From NCBI RefSeq assembly GCF_004216855.1, contig NZ_SGXT01000017.1, positions 172,169-236,168 of the forward strand: DNA of 64,000 nt. The letters run 5' to 3'. The DNA is from Microcella alkaliphila (lineage in GTDB: Bacteria; Actinomycetota; Actinomycetes; Actinomycetales; Microbacteriaceae). This document shows positions 28,927-36,820 of the stretch, piece after piece. The position numbers were made by a program, and so were the translations under genes. The notes under the pieces were generated by a model. It had not been told where the DNA came from. It did not search any database and saw nothing but the letters and a program-made list of their open reading frames with translations. How positions within the stretch are numbered: the stretch's first letter is position 1; the number at the start of each line of letters is the position of its first letter.

Positions 28927-29658
28927 TCAGCGGGCGACGGGCTCGATCAGATGCGGACCGTCGCCGCGCAGCGCCGCGACCGGGTGCAGCTCGAGCCGCT
29001 CGAGCACGGCCTCGCTCTCAGCGACCATCGCATCCACCAGCGCCTGGTCGCCCTCGACCGTCGGGTCGAGCCACTCGTCGACCAGCTCGCGCGGCAGCAT
29101 CACGGGCGCCCGATCGTGGATGCTCGCCGCCGGCCCCGACGCGGCGCGCGTCAAGATCGTGGCCGTCAGCATCCACGGCGCCGGCTCCTGGCCGTCGGCC
29201 ACCGGCGGCCGCCACCACGAGTACAGCCCCGCGAACGACAGCTCGCCCTCCACCGGGTCGTGAATGTAGTGCGGCGTCTTGACCGGCTTGCCGTCGACTC
29301 CCGTCACCGTGTGCCACTCGTAGTAGCCGTCCGCCGGCAGCACCGCACGCGACCGCACGAGCGCGCCCTTAAACGTTGACTTCTCGCTGACCGTCTCGCT
29401 GCGGGCGTTGAAGGTCGGGTACGTGCTCGTCAACTCCGTCGCCCAGCGCGGCACGAGCGACCACCGCGCGCTCGTCACGAGCCGACTGGGCGGCACCTCG
29501 TCGGGGTCGGTCTTCGACAGCCGGTCAACGACGATCGGCACCTGCTGGGTGGGCGCGATGTTCCAGCTCGCCGGTATCGCGACGTCGGCAACCTCGTCGG
29601 CATCGAAGTAGCGGCCGAGTTCCTCGCCGCTCTTCGTGTTCGCATACCGGCCGCACAT
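28927..29658 (-). CDS. SRAP (YedK/HMCES) abasic-site shielding protein
   Basis: 243 residues. After Met removal Cys2 is N-terminal (MCGRYANTKS), the residue that forms a thiazolidine with abasic sites in single-stranded DNA. Other active-site elements are NIAPTQQVPIV (about 34-44), the Asn in FNARSETV, GYYEW with the conserved Glu (about 116-120) and the His in SIHDRAPVML. Length is normal (~220-250). It protects replication forks from abasic-site breaks. It is the last gene of a minus-strand run after the Dabb and glutaredoxin genes, with a 17-bp gap. Confidence 0.93.
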   Translation of the reverse strand: MCGRYANTKSGEELGRYFDADEVADVAIPASWNIAPTQQVPIVVDRLSKTDPDEVPPSRLVTSARWSLVPRWATELTSTYPTFNARSETVSEKSTFKGALVRSRAVLPADGYYEWHTVTGVDGKPVKTPHYIHDPVEGELSFAGLYSWWRPPVADGQEPAPWMLTATILTRAASGPAASIHDRAPVMLPRELVDEWLDPTVEGDQALVDAMVAESEAVLERLELHPVAALRGDGPHLIEPVAR

Positions 29659-29675
29659 CGCGCGAAAGCCTGCCC

Positions 29676-29972
29676 TCAGACCTCGTAGTCGACGGTCGCG
29701 CGGTCGATCATGAGCGAGCGCACGATGGTCGCCGCCTCGATGTGCGCGGGGTGGTTGGCGTACACGGCGAGCGCCTCACGGTCGTCGTGCTCGCTGATTA
29801 GCACGGCGTGCCAATTGGCCTCGAGCAGGCCGATGTCGGCGCCGACCGTCAGCGACCGCAGCCCGGGGATCACCCCCACGAGCGCCTCCAGCGGCGCGGC
29901 AAAACGCCGGATATCGGCGGCCCGCTCAGCCTCGCTCGACCCCAGACGGAAGAACACCACGTGGCGGATCAT
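29676..29972 (-). CDS. Dabb (stress-responsive A/B barrel) domain protein
   Basis: 98 residues, one Dabb domain: IRHVVFFRLGS at the start, LRSLTVGADIGL, and HAVLISEHDDREALAVYANHPAHIE are the conserved strand and helix patterns. Dimeric ferredoxin-like proteins of this type have varied or unknown roles. Start ATG overlaps the glutaredoxin stop by 4 bp (ATGA), so it is co-translated with it. Confidence 0.88.
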   Translation of the reverse strand: MIRHVVFFRLGSSEAERAADIRRFAAPLEALVGVIPGLRSLTVGADIGLLEANWHAVLISEHDDREALAVYANHPAHIEAATIVRSLMIDRATVDYEV

Positions 29973-30223
29973 GCTGTTTTCTCCTTCAGCGCCAGGCGCA
30001 GGCGCGACTCGTCGACGCGCCAGATGGAATGCACGGCACCATCGACCATCACCACGGGGATCTCGTCCCAGTGGCGGGCGTTCAACGCCTCGTCGGTGGT
30101 GATGTCGCGCTCAACCAGCTCGGCCTGGGGCTCATCTGCGACGACCCGCTCGACGATCGGGCGGGCGTCGTCGCAGAGGTGGCACCCGGGCTTCGTGAGC
30201 AGGAGGACCTCGATGCGCGGCAC
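29969..30223 (-). CDS. Glutaredoxin-family thiol protein
   Basis: 84 residues with a CxxC active site in LLLTKPGCHLCDDARPIVER (about 6-25). The cis-Pro IPVVMVDG motif (about 54-61) and a short C-terminal helix follow. It matches the DUF836/NrdH-like small glutaredoxins of actinobacteria, which probably work with mycothiol or thioredoxin reductase. GTG start is leaderless, with TAGGCT 6 nt upstream. Divergent from the HAD hydrolase gene, the two start codons being 36 bp apart. Confidence 0.87.
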   Translation of the reverse strand: MPRIEVLLLTKPGCHLCDDARPIVERVVADEPQAELVERDITTDEALNARHWDEIPVVMVDGAVHSIWRVDESRLRLALKEKTA

Positions 30224-30229
30224 AGGGCA

Positions 30230-30235
30230 AGCCTA
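30230..30235 (-). promoter_or_regulatory. -10 box TAGGCT for leaderless glutaredoxin gene
   Basis: Minus strand TAGGCT, then TGCCCT, then GTG 30223. Confidence 0.6.
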
Positions 30236-30245
30236 CGCCCGTGCC

Positions 30246-30251
30246 TAGACT
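30246..30251 (+). promoter_or_regulatory. -10 box TAGACT for HAD hydrolase gene
   Basis: TAGACT ends 8 nt before ATG 30260. The opposite-strand TAGGCT box for glutaredoxin is only 10 bp away, so the two promoters are back to back. Confidence 0.58.
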
Positions 30252-30259
30252 GGACGCTG

Positions 30260-31051
30260 ATGGCCGCTATCGACGACGACGCGACGACCGGGGAAACTCC
30301 GAGCGCTCCCCCGAGCCCAACCCCGATTCTCGCCTTCTTCGACGTCGACAACACGCTCATGCGCGGTGCGAGCGTGTACCACCTCGGCTGGGCGGCGTGG
30401 AAGCGCGGCTACGTGACGTGGCGCGACATCCTGCGCTTCACCTGGAAGCAGCTGCGCTTCATCGCCGTCGGCGAGAACCACCGCCACCAGCTGGCGGTGC
30501 GCGACCGGGCGCTCGAGTTGATCGAGGGCCACACGATTGAGGAGCTCGAATCCCTCGCGGTCGAAACCTACGAGAAGCGCATCGAGAGGCTGCTACTGCC
30601 GGAAACCGTCGGCCTCGCCCAAGACCACCTCGACAAGGGCCATGAGGTGTGGCTCATCACGGCGACCCCGGAGGCGTGTGCGCGCGTCATCGCTGAGCGG
30701 CTGGGGCTCACCGGGGCAATCGGCACGCGAATCCGCGACGTCGACGGCATCTTCACGGGAGAGTTGCTCGGCCACGTGATGCACGGCACCGAGAAGGCTC
30801 TCGCCGCCAAAGACCTCGCCGTCGACAAGCACGCCCGACTCGACGATTGTTGGGCGTACTCCGACTCGCGCAACGACATCCCCCTCCTCGAACTGGCCGG
30901 CAACCGCGTCGTCGTGAACCCTGATGCGGCGCTGAAGCGCTACGCGCGCGCCCGAAGCTGGCCGATCATCACAGCGGGTGCGGCGAGCATCCGTGCCCAG
31001 CGGCGACGGGTGCGCCGCGAGGCGCGCGCCGTCGCTAACGACGCCCGCTAA
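30260..31051 (+). CDS. HAD-IB family hydrolase (SerB/CicA-like)
   Basis: 263 residues. Motif I FFDVDNTLMRG (nucleophile Asp near residue 27), motif II in WLITATPEACARVIAERLG, motif III Lys in KALAAKDLAV, and motif IV YSDSRNDIPLLE (about 205-216) define HAD subfamily IB phosphatases. The N-terminal cap is helical (SVYHLGWAAWKRGYV...). It is related to phosphoserine phosphatase-like and lysophosphatidic acid phosphatase-like proteins; the substrate is unknown. The C-terminus is very basic (RRRVRREARAVA). Confidence 0.88.
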   Translation: MAAIDDDATTGETPSAPPSPTPILAFFDVDNTLMRGASVYHLGWAAWKRGYVTWRDILRFTWKQLRFIAVGENHRHQLAVRDRALELIEGHTIEELESLAVETYEKRIERLLLPETVGLAQDHLDKGHEVWLITATPEACARVIAERLGLTGAIGTRIRDVDGIFTGELLGHVMHGTEKALAAKDLAVDKHARLDDCWAYSDSRNDIPLLELAGNRVVVNPDAALKRYARARSWPIITAGAASIRAQRRRVRREARAVANDAR

Positions 31052-31057
31052 CGCCGA

Positions 31058-31084
31058 AGCGCCCCGCCGGATCGGCGAGGCGCT
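31058..31084. terminator. Hairpin between convergent HAD and bS22 genes
   Basis: AGCGCC/GGCGCT outer arms with GCCG/CGGC inside form a hairpin starting 7 nt after the HAD stop and 20 nt before the bS22 stop. It can serve both strands. Confidence 0.6.
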
Positions 31085-31103
31085 GGCTGTCGGGCGCTCG
31101 GCC

Positions 31104-31202
31104 CTACTTCTTGTTGCGACGCTGGTGACGCGTCTTGCGCAGCAGCTTGCGGTGCTTCTTCTTGGCCATCCGCTTGCGGCGCTTCTTGATAACAGAACCC
31201 AT
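31104..31202 (-). CDS. Small ribosomal protein bS22 (AURKAIP1/COX24 domain)
   Basis: 32 residues, extremely basic: [20 protein letters not shown] then [12 protein letters not shown]. This is the short actinobacterial ribosomal subunit protein that binds near the decoding centre. Too short for ordinary ORF calling but unmistakable. AAAGGA lies 6 nt before the ATG. In the leader, GAACGGAC (31226-31233) and GTCCGTTC (31239-31246) can pair as a hairpin. The HTH gene upstream on the same strand is a common neighbour. Confidence 0.95.
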   Translation of the reverse strand: MGSVIKKRRKRMAKKKHRKLLRKTRHQRRNKK

Positions 31203-31308
31203 ACAAATCCTTTGATCGAATGAACGAACGGACTCACGGTCCGTTCAGAACCGCGTCGATAACCGGGAGAGTCTATCGCAGTCGGGAGGCGCGCCGCAGA
31301 CGGGGCGG

Positions 31309-31503
31309 TCAGCCGACGTCGCAGAGGCCCGGGCGAATCGCGTCGGCGACGGCCGACTCGGGGATGCGGAACGACCGCCCGAAGCGGATCGCCGGCAGCT
31401 CGCCCGCGTGCACCATGCGGTAGACGGTCATGGTCGACACGCGCATCATCTCGGCGACCTCAGCCACCGTGAGGAAGCGAACCTCCGAGAGATCGCGAGT
31501 CAT
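31309..31503 (-). CDS. Excisionase-family helix-turn-helix DNA-binding protein
   Basis: 64 residues from ATG 31503, which has AGGACAG upstream. FLTVAEVAEMMRVSTMTVYRMVHAGELPAIRFGRSFRIPES is a MerR-like/excisionase winged HTH. It is not a phage excisionase: this protein is a conserved actinobacterial neighbour of bS22 and resembles BldC-type small regulators. It has no ligand domain, so it probably acts as an oligomer on tandem DNA repeats. An upstream in-frame ATG at 31542 is less likely. Confidence 0.85.
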   Translation of the reverse strand: MTRDLSEVRFLTVAEVAEMMRVSTMTVYRMVHAGELPAIRFGRSFRIPESAVADAIRPGLCDVG

Positions 31504-31628
31504 CTGTCGTCCTGTCGTCAAACCGACGGCGCGGGCCTGCATGCCCGTGCACCGTGTTCACGGTAGGGGCTGGTGTGACGGAAGTAAAGACGCCACAACA
31601 GGGGGGGTGACTCGGCCGACCGCGGAGG

Positions 31629-32132
31629 TCAGTCTTTGCGCCAGGGCAGGCGCTTCGCGACCGTCTCCTGTGCGTCGTGAAGCTTGTCGCCCACGACGTG
31701 CAGGCGCTCCTGCGCCTCGTGGATAACCGTGCGGGCCTGGTGGGAGGCGTCCGCCGCCGCCCGACCGATTGTGCTCGCCGGGCCGGTCAGGTCGACGCCC
31801 GCCCAGGCCGCGAACGCTGCGCCGCCCTCGCCGTGTTCCTCGTCGAAGTCGACCGACAGGAAAGGAATCAGGAAGTCTTCGACGTCTTCCAGCGGCGTCG
31901 AGTCGAGGCGGTAGTAGCGGTGCTGGCCTTCCTCACGCACCTGGACGAGGCCGATGTCGCGCAGCACCTTCAGGTGCTTTGACACCGTCGGCTGGGTCGC
32001 ATCCATGCGGTCGACCAGCTCGCTGACCGCGAGCTCACCCTCCTTGTTGTCGGGCGACAAGGTTGCGTCGAGCAGGTGCCCGAGCAGCTCGCGGCGGGTA
32101 GCGTCGGCGATCACAGTGAAAATGTCGGCCAT
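31629..32132 (-). CDS. ArsR/SmtB-family winged-helix transcriptional regulator
   Basis: 167 residues. IFTVIADATRRELLGHLLD then ELAVSELVDRMDATQPTVSKHLKVLRDIGLVQVREEGQHRYYRL is a full wHTH of the ArsR fold. The N-terminal part carries no clear CxC metal site. After the DNA-binding domain there is a ~70-residue helical tail (AADASHQARTVIHEAQERLHVVGDKL). The effector is unknown. It is divergent from trkH. Leaderless: TAGCCT ends 6 nt before the ATG. Confidence 0.85.
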   Translation of the reverse strand: MADIFTVIADATRRELLGHLLDATLSPDNKEGELAVSELVDRMDATQPTVSKHLKVLRDIGLVQVREEGQHRYYRLDSTPLEDVEDFLIPFLSVDFDEEHGEGGAAFAAWAGVDLTGPASTIGRAAADASHQARTVIHEAQERLHVVGDKLHDAQETVAKRLPWRKD

Positions 32133-32138
32133 GTCACC

Positions 32139-32144
32139 AGGCTA
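32139..32144 (-). promoter_or_regulatory. -10 box TAGCCT for leaderless ArsR-type gene
   Basis: Minus strand TAGCCT, GGTGAC, ATG 32132. Confidence 0.6.
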
Positions 32145-32201
32145 GTTGAGCCGGGGCGGGAGTACCATGGCGACCGGCCGAATGGGCCAAGGAGGCACAG
32201 G

Positions 32202-33659
32202 ATGGCCGCAGGTCCGCACGTGCGACCGGTGATGACACCGGGACGCGGCGTTCCCGCTTCGGTGCCCGCGCGCATCCAAGCGTTTGTCGATCGCCACCTG
32301 GTGTCGTCGCCCGCCCGCTTCGCGATCGTCATCTTCACGGGGCTCATCCTGATCTTCACAGCGCTGCTCGCGTTGCCCATGTCGAGCGCAAGCGGTGAGC
32401 CGACACCGATTGCGGATGCGCTGTTCACGGCGGTCTCAGCGATCTGCGTCACCGGGCTGGTCACCCTCGATATGTCGACCCACTGGTCGGCGTTCGGGCA
32501 TGGCGTTGTGCTGCTCGGGTTCCAGGTCGGCGGAATCGGCGTGCTGACCCTCGCGAGCGTCATGGGCCTCATCGTGTCGCGCCGCCTGGGGCTGCGCGCG
32601 AAGCTGCTCGCGGTGAACGACGCGAGCCAGTCGCGCGTCACCTCGGGCGCCGGCAACGACTCGCAGGCAATCCGTATTGGAGAGATTGGCGGCCTGCTCG
32701 GCACGGTCGCCCTCAGCACGCTCGTCATCGAGCTAGCGCTGTTTGCGTCCATCTTCCCCCGCCTGCTCACGGCCGGCTTTTCGCTCTGGGACTCGACGTG
32801 GCAGGGCTTTTACCTGGCCGCATCCGCTTTCACGAACACGGGCTTCGTCCCTCTGGTCGACGGCATGGAGCCGTTCGTCTCCGACCCCTGGATGCTGCTG
32901 ACGATCGCCGTCGGGGTCTTCCTCGGCTCCCTGGGCTTCCCGGTGATTTTCGCGCTGTTCCGCCTCGCGCGGTTTCGGGCACGGCTTGGCGTGCACGCCA
33001 AGCTGACGCTGTTCACGACGCTCATTCTGATCGTGCTCGGCACGATGCTGATCATGGTGCTCGAGTGGAACAACGGCAGCACCATCGGCGGGCAGTCCCC
33101 CGTCGATCGGCCTCTCAACGCCTTCTTCCTGTCGGTCATGACCCGCTCGGGCGGCTTCAGCCCGATCGACGTCGGCGCCATGAACGGCTCGACCCTGCTC
33201 GGCATGAACATGCTGATGTTCGTCGGCGGCGGGTCGGCGTCGACCGCGGGCGGCATCAAGGTGACGACGCTCGCCGTGCTGTTCTTGGCGGCCTTCGCCG
33301 AGGCACGCGGTGTGAAAGACATGGAGGCATTCGACCGACGGATTCCTGTCGATGTGCTGCGCGTCTCCGTGTCGATCGTGCTGTGGGGCGCGACGATCGT
33401 GGCGACCTCGTCGATCATTGTGCTGCACATCACGAAGGCACCGCTCGATTACGTCTTGTTTGACGTCATCAGTGCGTTCGCGACGTGCGGCCTGTCGACC
33501 GGGCTCACGAGCAACGAGCTGCCCGACGCCGCGAAGTACACGCTGGCCGCGACCATGTGGGCGGGCCGCGTTGGTACAGTGACGCTCGCCGCCGCGCTCG
33601 CCGCGAGCCAGCGACGCCAACTGTTCCGCCGAGCAGAAGAGAGGCCCATCGTTGGTTGA
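32202..33659 (+). CDS. TrkH/KtrB-family potassium channel subunit
   Basis: 485 residues from ATG 32202, chosen for GGAGG 6 nt upstream (a longer in-frame ORF from 32076 has no ribosome site). Multiple M1-P-M2 repeats: FTAVSAICVTGLVTLD, AFTNTGFVPL, MTRSGGFSPIDVGAMN with GGGSASTAGGIKVTT, and FDVISAFATCGLSTGL provide the four selectivity-filter glycines (CVTGL, NTGF, SGGF, TCGL). It mediates K+ uptake across the cytoplasmic membrane with the NAD-binding partner encoded next. The following start codon overlaps its 3' end by 8 bp. Confidence 0.93.
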   Translation: MAAGPHVRPVMTPGRGVPASVPARIQAFVDRHLVSSPARFAIVIFTGLILIFTALLALPMSSASGEPTPIADALFTAVSAICVTGLVTLDMSTHWSAFGHGVVLLGFQVGGIGVLTLASVMGLIVSRRLGLRAKLLAVNDASQSRVTSGAGNDSQAIRIGEIGGLLGTVALSTLVIELALFASIFPRLLTAGFSLWDSTWQGFYLAASAFTNTGFVPLVDGMEPFVSDPWMLLTIAVGVFLGSLGFPVIFALFRLARFRARLGVHAKLTLFTTLILIVLGTMLIMVLEWNNGSTIGGQSPVDRPLNAFFLSVMTRSGGFSPIDVGAMNGSTLLGMNMLMFVGGGSASTAGGIKVTTLAVLFLAAFAEARGVKDMEAFDRRIPVDVLRVSVSIVLWGATIVATSSIIVLHITKAPLDYVLFDVISAFATCGLSTGLTSNELPDAAKYTLAATMWAGRVGTVTLAAALAASQRRQLFRRAEERPIVG

Positions 33660-34323
33660 ACGCATTCGGCACGACGCTCCCGTCATCGTGATCGGGCTGG
33701 GGCGATTTGGCGCCGCCACCGCCGGCCAGCTGCAACGTCAAGGCCGCGAGGTGCTTGGTGTCGATGAAGACCCCGTGCTCGTGCAGAAGTGGGCCGACCG
33801 CATCACCCACACTGTGCAGGCCGACGCCCGCTCGATTGACGCGCTTCAGCAGATCGGCGCGCAAGACTTCTCGATCGCCGTCGTCGCGACGGGGTCGTCA
33901 ATCGAGTCGAGCGTGCTCATCACGGCGAACCTCGTCGACCTTAAGGTGCCGCAGATCTGGGCCAAGGCGATCAGCCAGTCCCACGGCAAGATTCTGGCCC
34001 GCATTGGCGCGAACCACGTGATTTACCCCGAGCGCGAGGCCGGCGAGCGGGTGGCCCACCTGCTGTCCGGGCGCATGATCGACTTCATCGAGTTCGACGA
34101 CGACTTCGTGCTCGTGAAGATGTACCCGCCGAAGGCGATTCGCGGGCTGTCGCTCACCGAGTCGCAGGTGCGCACGAAGTACAACATCACCGTGGTTGGT
34201 GTGAAGAGCCCCGGCAAGCCGTTCACGTATGCCACCGAGCAGACGATCGTGTCGAATCACGACCTCATCATCTGCTCGGGCACCGAGCACGACATCGACC
34301 GCTTCGCGTCCCTCGACGACTGA
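33652..34323 (+). CDS. TrkA/KtrA-family RCK potassium-uptake regulatory protein
   Basis: 223 residues. RCK_N Rossmann domain with VIVIGLGRFGAATAGQLQRQG (about 9-29) and VDEDPVLVQKW, then an RCK_C domain (FDDDFVLVKMYPP...LSLTESQVRTKYNITVVGVKSPG). It forms a cytosolic ring that gates the TrkH-type subunit in response to nucleotides. TTG start at 33652, inside the last codons of the trkH-like gene, preceded by GAGAGG; the pair is translationally coupled. Confidence 0.93.
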   Translation: MVERIRHDAPVIVIGLGRFGAATAGQLQRQGREVLGVDEDPVLVQKWADRITHTVQADARSIDALQQIGAQDFSIAVVATGSSIESSVLITANLVDLKVPQIWAKAISQSHGKILARIGANHVIYPEREAGERVAHLLSGRMIDFIEFDDDFVLVKMYPPKAIRGLSLTESQVRTKYNITVVGVKSPGKPFTYATEQTIVSNHDLIICSGTEHDIDRFASLDD

Positions 34324-34398
34324 GGGGCTACGGACGCCGGTCGGGCGGTAAGCCCTAGGGCTCAGCTCGCGCCCCGGGCGTGTAGGCGTTTCGCGTAG

Positions 34399-34430
34399 GT
34401 GCCTCGCACGGCACGTGCCGTGAGCGGCAC
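34399..34430. repeat. Two abutting GTGCC-N6-GGCAC dyads
   Basis: 34399-34414 (spacer TCGCAC) and 34415-34430 (spacer GTGAGC) are consecutive 16-bp hyphenated inverted repeats, and their junction is itself the perfect palindrome CACGGCACGTGCCGTG (34407-34422). They sit in the 327-bp gap 34324-34650 between trkA-like and proC genes, in which I see no supportable gene. Related dyads recur at 44759-44774 and 44922-44937. Confidence 0.75.
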
Positions 34431-34650
34431 TTACAGTCAGCCCACATGGAGGTCGTGCCGTCGGCGGCGCACTGACGTGACGCAGCGCTGAGCCTCGCCG
34501 TGTGCACATGGGGCTCGAGTTGGCAGTTGTGGTTGGCAGGAAGGAGTCTTTACATCCACAAGTGCGAACTCGAGCGCGATAGAGCAGCCGCGCCTGAACT
34601 CGGCTGGTGCGCGCTGGGCCGACTGGTGCGGGCGCGGCCGGGTCCGCACC

Positions 34651-35481
34651 CTACGCCCCGGCGGCGAGCTCGCGGGCGCGGGCGAGTGCCGCCTCGGCCG
34701 CGCGGGTGAATAGCGCGCTCAGCTTGGCGCCCTGCAGCACGCCCACCGCCTGCTCGGTCGTGCCCTTCGGGCTCGTGACGCGGCGGCGCAGTTCCTCGGG
34801 ATCCTCCCCCGACGCCTCCAGCAGCGCCGTCGCGCCGATGAACGTCTGCTCCGCCAAGAGCCTCGCCACGTTTTCGTCGAACCCCATCGCCTGCGCGGCG
34901 CGGGTGAACTCCTCGATCAGCAGGAACACGTAGGCCGGGCCCGACCCCGAGATGGTCGACAGCGCGTCGATCTGCGACTCGGGCAGCTCGACCACCGTCC
35001 CCACGAGGCGGAACAGGTCGTCGGCAAGCGCCAGGTGCGTGGCCGTCGAGCGGGCTCCCCCGCTGACCCCCGTCACCCCGCGACCCACCAGGGACGGCGT
35101 GTTTGGCATGGCCCGCACGACCGGGTTGGGCGCCGCGGCCTCCATGGCCGCGGTCGTGATGCCCGCCGCGACGCTCACCACGAGCGCCGCCGGGTCGAGC
35201 GTCGGCGCGAGTTCCCCGAGCACCGCGACGATCTGCGCCGGTTTCACCCCGAGCACCACAACTCCGGCACCGGAGACCGCCCATGCGTTCGCGTCGCTGT
35301 CGTGCTCGACGGCGCGCGCCTCGACTCCGTCGGCGCGGAGGGCCGCCGCCGAAGCCTCCGACCGGGTGGTCACCCGCACTCGAACGTCGGGCGCGCCCGC
35401 CCGCAGGCCGGCCAGGATCGCACCGCCCATCGAACCGGTGCCGATGATCGCGATCGGGGGAAGGCTGCCAGGTGCACTCAT
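34651..35481 (-). CDS. proC: Pyrroline-5-carboxylate reductase
   Basis: 276 residues; last step of proline synthesis (P5C to proline with NAD(P)H). Rossmann motif IAIIGTGSMGGAILAGLRAG (about 9-28), VVLGVKPAQIVAVL, VRAMPNTPSLVGRGVTG, and the C-terminal dimerisation/active-site segment IDALSTISGSGPAYVFLLIE then RRRVTSPKGTTEQAV are all diagnostic. The start ATG 35481 has TACACT 6 nt upstream (leaderless). Confidence 0.95.
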   Translation of the reverse strand: MSAPGSLPPIAIIGTGSMGGAILAGLRAGAPDVRVRVTTRSEASAAALRADGVEARAVEHDSDANAWAVSGAGVVVLGVKPAQIVAVLGELAPTLDPAALVVSVAAGITTAAMEAAAPNPVVRAMPNTPSLVGRGVTGVSGGARSTATHLALADDLFRLVGTVVELPESQIDALSTISGSGPAYVFLLIEEFTRAAQAMGFDENVARLLAEQTFIGATALLEASGEDPEELRRRVTSPKGTTEQAVGVLQGAKLSALFTRAAEAALARARELAAGA

Positions 35482-35487
35482 GCCACG

Positions 35488-35493
35488 AGTGTA
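35488..35493 (-). promoter_or_regulatory. -10 box TACACT for leaderless proC
   Basis: Minus strand TACACT, CGTGGC, ATG 35481. Confidence 0.6.
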
Positions 35494-35524
35494 GGTTGGG
35501 GGCACTCGAACGGGAGGATGCGGA

Positions 35525-35896
35525 ATGACCGACCACGACGGCCGCGAGACCACGACCGAGACCACGACGGCAGCAACGGGCTCGAGCGCCCGGCCAGTCG
35601 ACCCCGACCAGGCCATGGCCATTCGCGAGGTGCTCGTCGGCACGGCCGGCGTGCAGAGCGTCGGCGAGGTCGTCGTGCACCGCCTCGAAAAGGGCGACGT
35701 GCTCGTCACGGCAACCCTCGGTTTCGGCCGCCGCACGCCCGTCGCCGACATCGTCGCCGTGCTCAGCGAGGTGAAGGCCGGCATTCGCGTCGCCCTTCCC
35801 GACGCGCGCACGATCGTGCTCGAGCCCGAGGTCGCCGCCCCGCGCGCCGACGTCGACCCGCCGACCGACACGATCATCATCCGCGGGGCGGACTGA
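35525..35896 (+). CDS. Orphan CDF C-terminal (ZT_dimer-like) domain protein
   Basis: 123 residues, soluble. After a Thr-rich tail of ~28 residues, AMAIREVLVGTAGVQSVGEVVVHRLEKGDVLVTATLGFG then VADIVAVLSEVKAGIRVALPDARTIVLEPEV follows the beta-alpha-beta-beta-alpha-beta pattern of the cytosolic dimer domain of cation diffusion facilitators, but there is no transporter part. It could bind metal, or be a structural homologue with another role. GGGAGG lies 7 nt before the ATG. It starts 43 bp from the divergent proC. Confidence 0.6.
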   Translation: MTDHDGRETTTETTTAATGSSARPVDPDQAMAIREVLVGTAGVQSVGEVVVHRLEKGDVLVTATLGFGRRTPVADIVAVLSEVKAGIRVALPDARTIVLEPEVAAPRADVDPPTDTIIIRGAD

Positions 35897-35929
35897 CGCG
35901 GCGCACCCCACTTTCTGAACCACGCTCGC

Positions 35930-35935
35930 TAGGCT
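35930..35935 (+). promoter_or_regulatory. -10 box TAGGCT for leaderless membrane-protein gene
   Basis: TAGGCT, TGAGGC, ATG 35942. Confidence 0.6.
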
Positions 35936-35941
35936 TGAGGC

Positions 35942-36301
35942 ATGGAGTTCCTCTACCAGTTCCTTGTCGTCGGCCACTTCATCGGCCTGGCCGCGATCGT
36001 CGGCCCCTTCCTCGTGCAGATGCGCAAGAACAGCGACTTTGCGGTCACCGCCGTGTTCGGGGGTGCGATTACGCAACTCGTCACGGGCATCCTGTTGACG
36101 GGGGTCGCGGAGGGCATCGACCGCGACCTCGACTACACGAAGATCATCGTGAAGCTCGCCATCGCGCTCGTCGTCTTCGTCGCCGCCCTGCTCGGCTGGC
36201 TGCGCGCCCGCAAGAACGGCAACGATCGCACGATCAAGCCGTTCTTCCACGCGGCTGGCGGCCTCGCGCTCATCAACATCGTTCTCGCCGTCTTCTGGTG
36301 A
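35942..36301 (+). CDS. Small four-helix membrane protein, unknown function
   Basis: 119 residues. Four hydrophobic segments: about 2-24 (FLYQFLVVGHFIGLAAIVG), 36-56 (VFGGAITQLVTGILLTGV), 68-88 (IIVKLAIALVVFVAALLGWL) and 102-118 (AAGGLALINIVLAVFW). Conserved-looking GHFIG and RKNGNDRT loops. It resembles the actinobacterial small integral membrane proteins found next to tadA/upp, but I cannot name a function. Confidence 0.78.
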   Translation: MEFLYQFLVVGHFIGLAAIVGPFLVQMRKNSDFAVTAVFGGAITQLVTGILLTGVAEGIDRDLDYTKIIVKLAIALVVFVAALLGWLRARKNGNDRTIKPFFHAAGGLALINIVLAVFW

Positions 36302-36328
36302 GTGGATGCGCGGCGCACGCCCTCGAGG

Positions 36329-36796
36329 TCAGCGCCGCGTATCGAAAAACTCGCGCAACAGCGTCGCCGCGTCGTCGGCGAGAACCCCGCCGACGACCTC
36401 GTTGACACGGAACGGCAGCCGGCGTTCGCGGAGTAGGTCGACGACCCCGCCCGCGGCGCCGGCCTTGTCGTCGTACGCGCCGAACACAACCCGCGGCATC
36501 CGCGCGGCGAGGATGGCGCCCGCGCAGAGGACGCACGGTTCGAGGGTGACGACGAGCGTGCATCCATTCAGCTGCCAGTCGCTGGTCGCGGCGGCCGCCT
36601 GACGCAGCGCAACCACTTCGGCGTGCGCGGTCGGATCGACCAACGCCTCGCGCTCGTTGCGTCCTCGGCCGATGATCTGACCCCGAGCGTCGACGACGAC
36701 GGCGCCCACCGGAACGTCGCCGGTCGTGAGCGCTTCGCGCGCCTCCGCGAGCGCCTCACGCATCGCGGCCAGCTCGGCGTCGGACACCGCGGTCAT
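36329..36796 (-). CDS. tadA: tRNA adenosine(34) deaminase
   Basis: 155 residues. Zinc-dependent deaminase motifs HAEVVALRQAA (H-A-E, near residue 58) and PCVLCAGAILAARM (PCxxC, near 88-92) are complete; VPVGAVVV and VVFGAYDDKAGAAGG are family segments. It converts A34 to inosine in tRNA-Arg(ACG), and that tRNA is encoded in this same window (56431-56503). Start ATG 36796 is preceded by GGAGG. Divergent from upp, with start codons 24 bp apart. Confidence 0.93.
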   Translation of the reverse strand: MTAVSDAELAAMREALAEAREALTTGDVPVGAVVVDARGQIIGRGRNEREALVDPTAHAEVVALRQAAAATSDWQLNGCTLVVTLEPCVLCAGAILAARMPRVVFGAYDDKAGAAGGVVDLLRERRLPFRVNEVVGGVLADDAATLLREFFDTRR

Positions 36797-36808
36797 GGCC
36801 ACCTCCGT

Positions 36809-36814
36809 TAGATT
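36809..36814 (+). promoter_or_regulatory. -10 box TAGATT for leaderless upp
   Basis: TAGATT, GAGCCT, ATG 36821. It lies in the 24-bp gap shared with tadA. Confidence 0.62.
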
Positions 36815-36820
36815 GAGCCT

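Noticed and set aside
31309..31503. Excisionase-like HTH as a sign of a prophage
   Set aside because: No integrase or phage genes are nearby, and the protein is a regular neighbour of bS22 in actinobacteria.
34500..34709. 69-codon plus-strand ORF after the trkA-like gene
   Set aside because: It overlaps proC on the opposite strand, has no domain and looks like antisense composition after its first ~25 codons.
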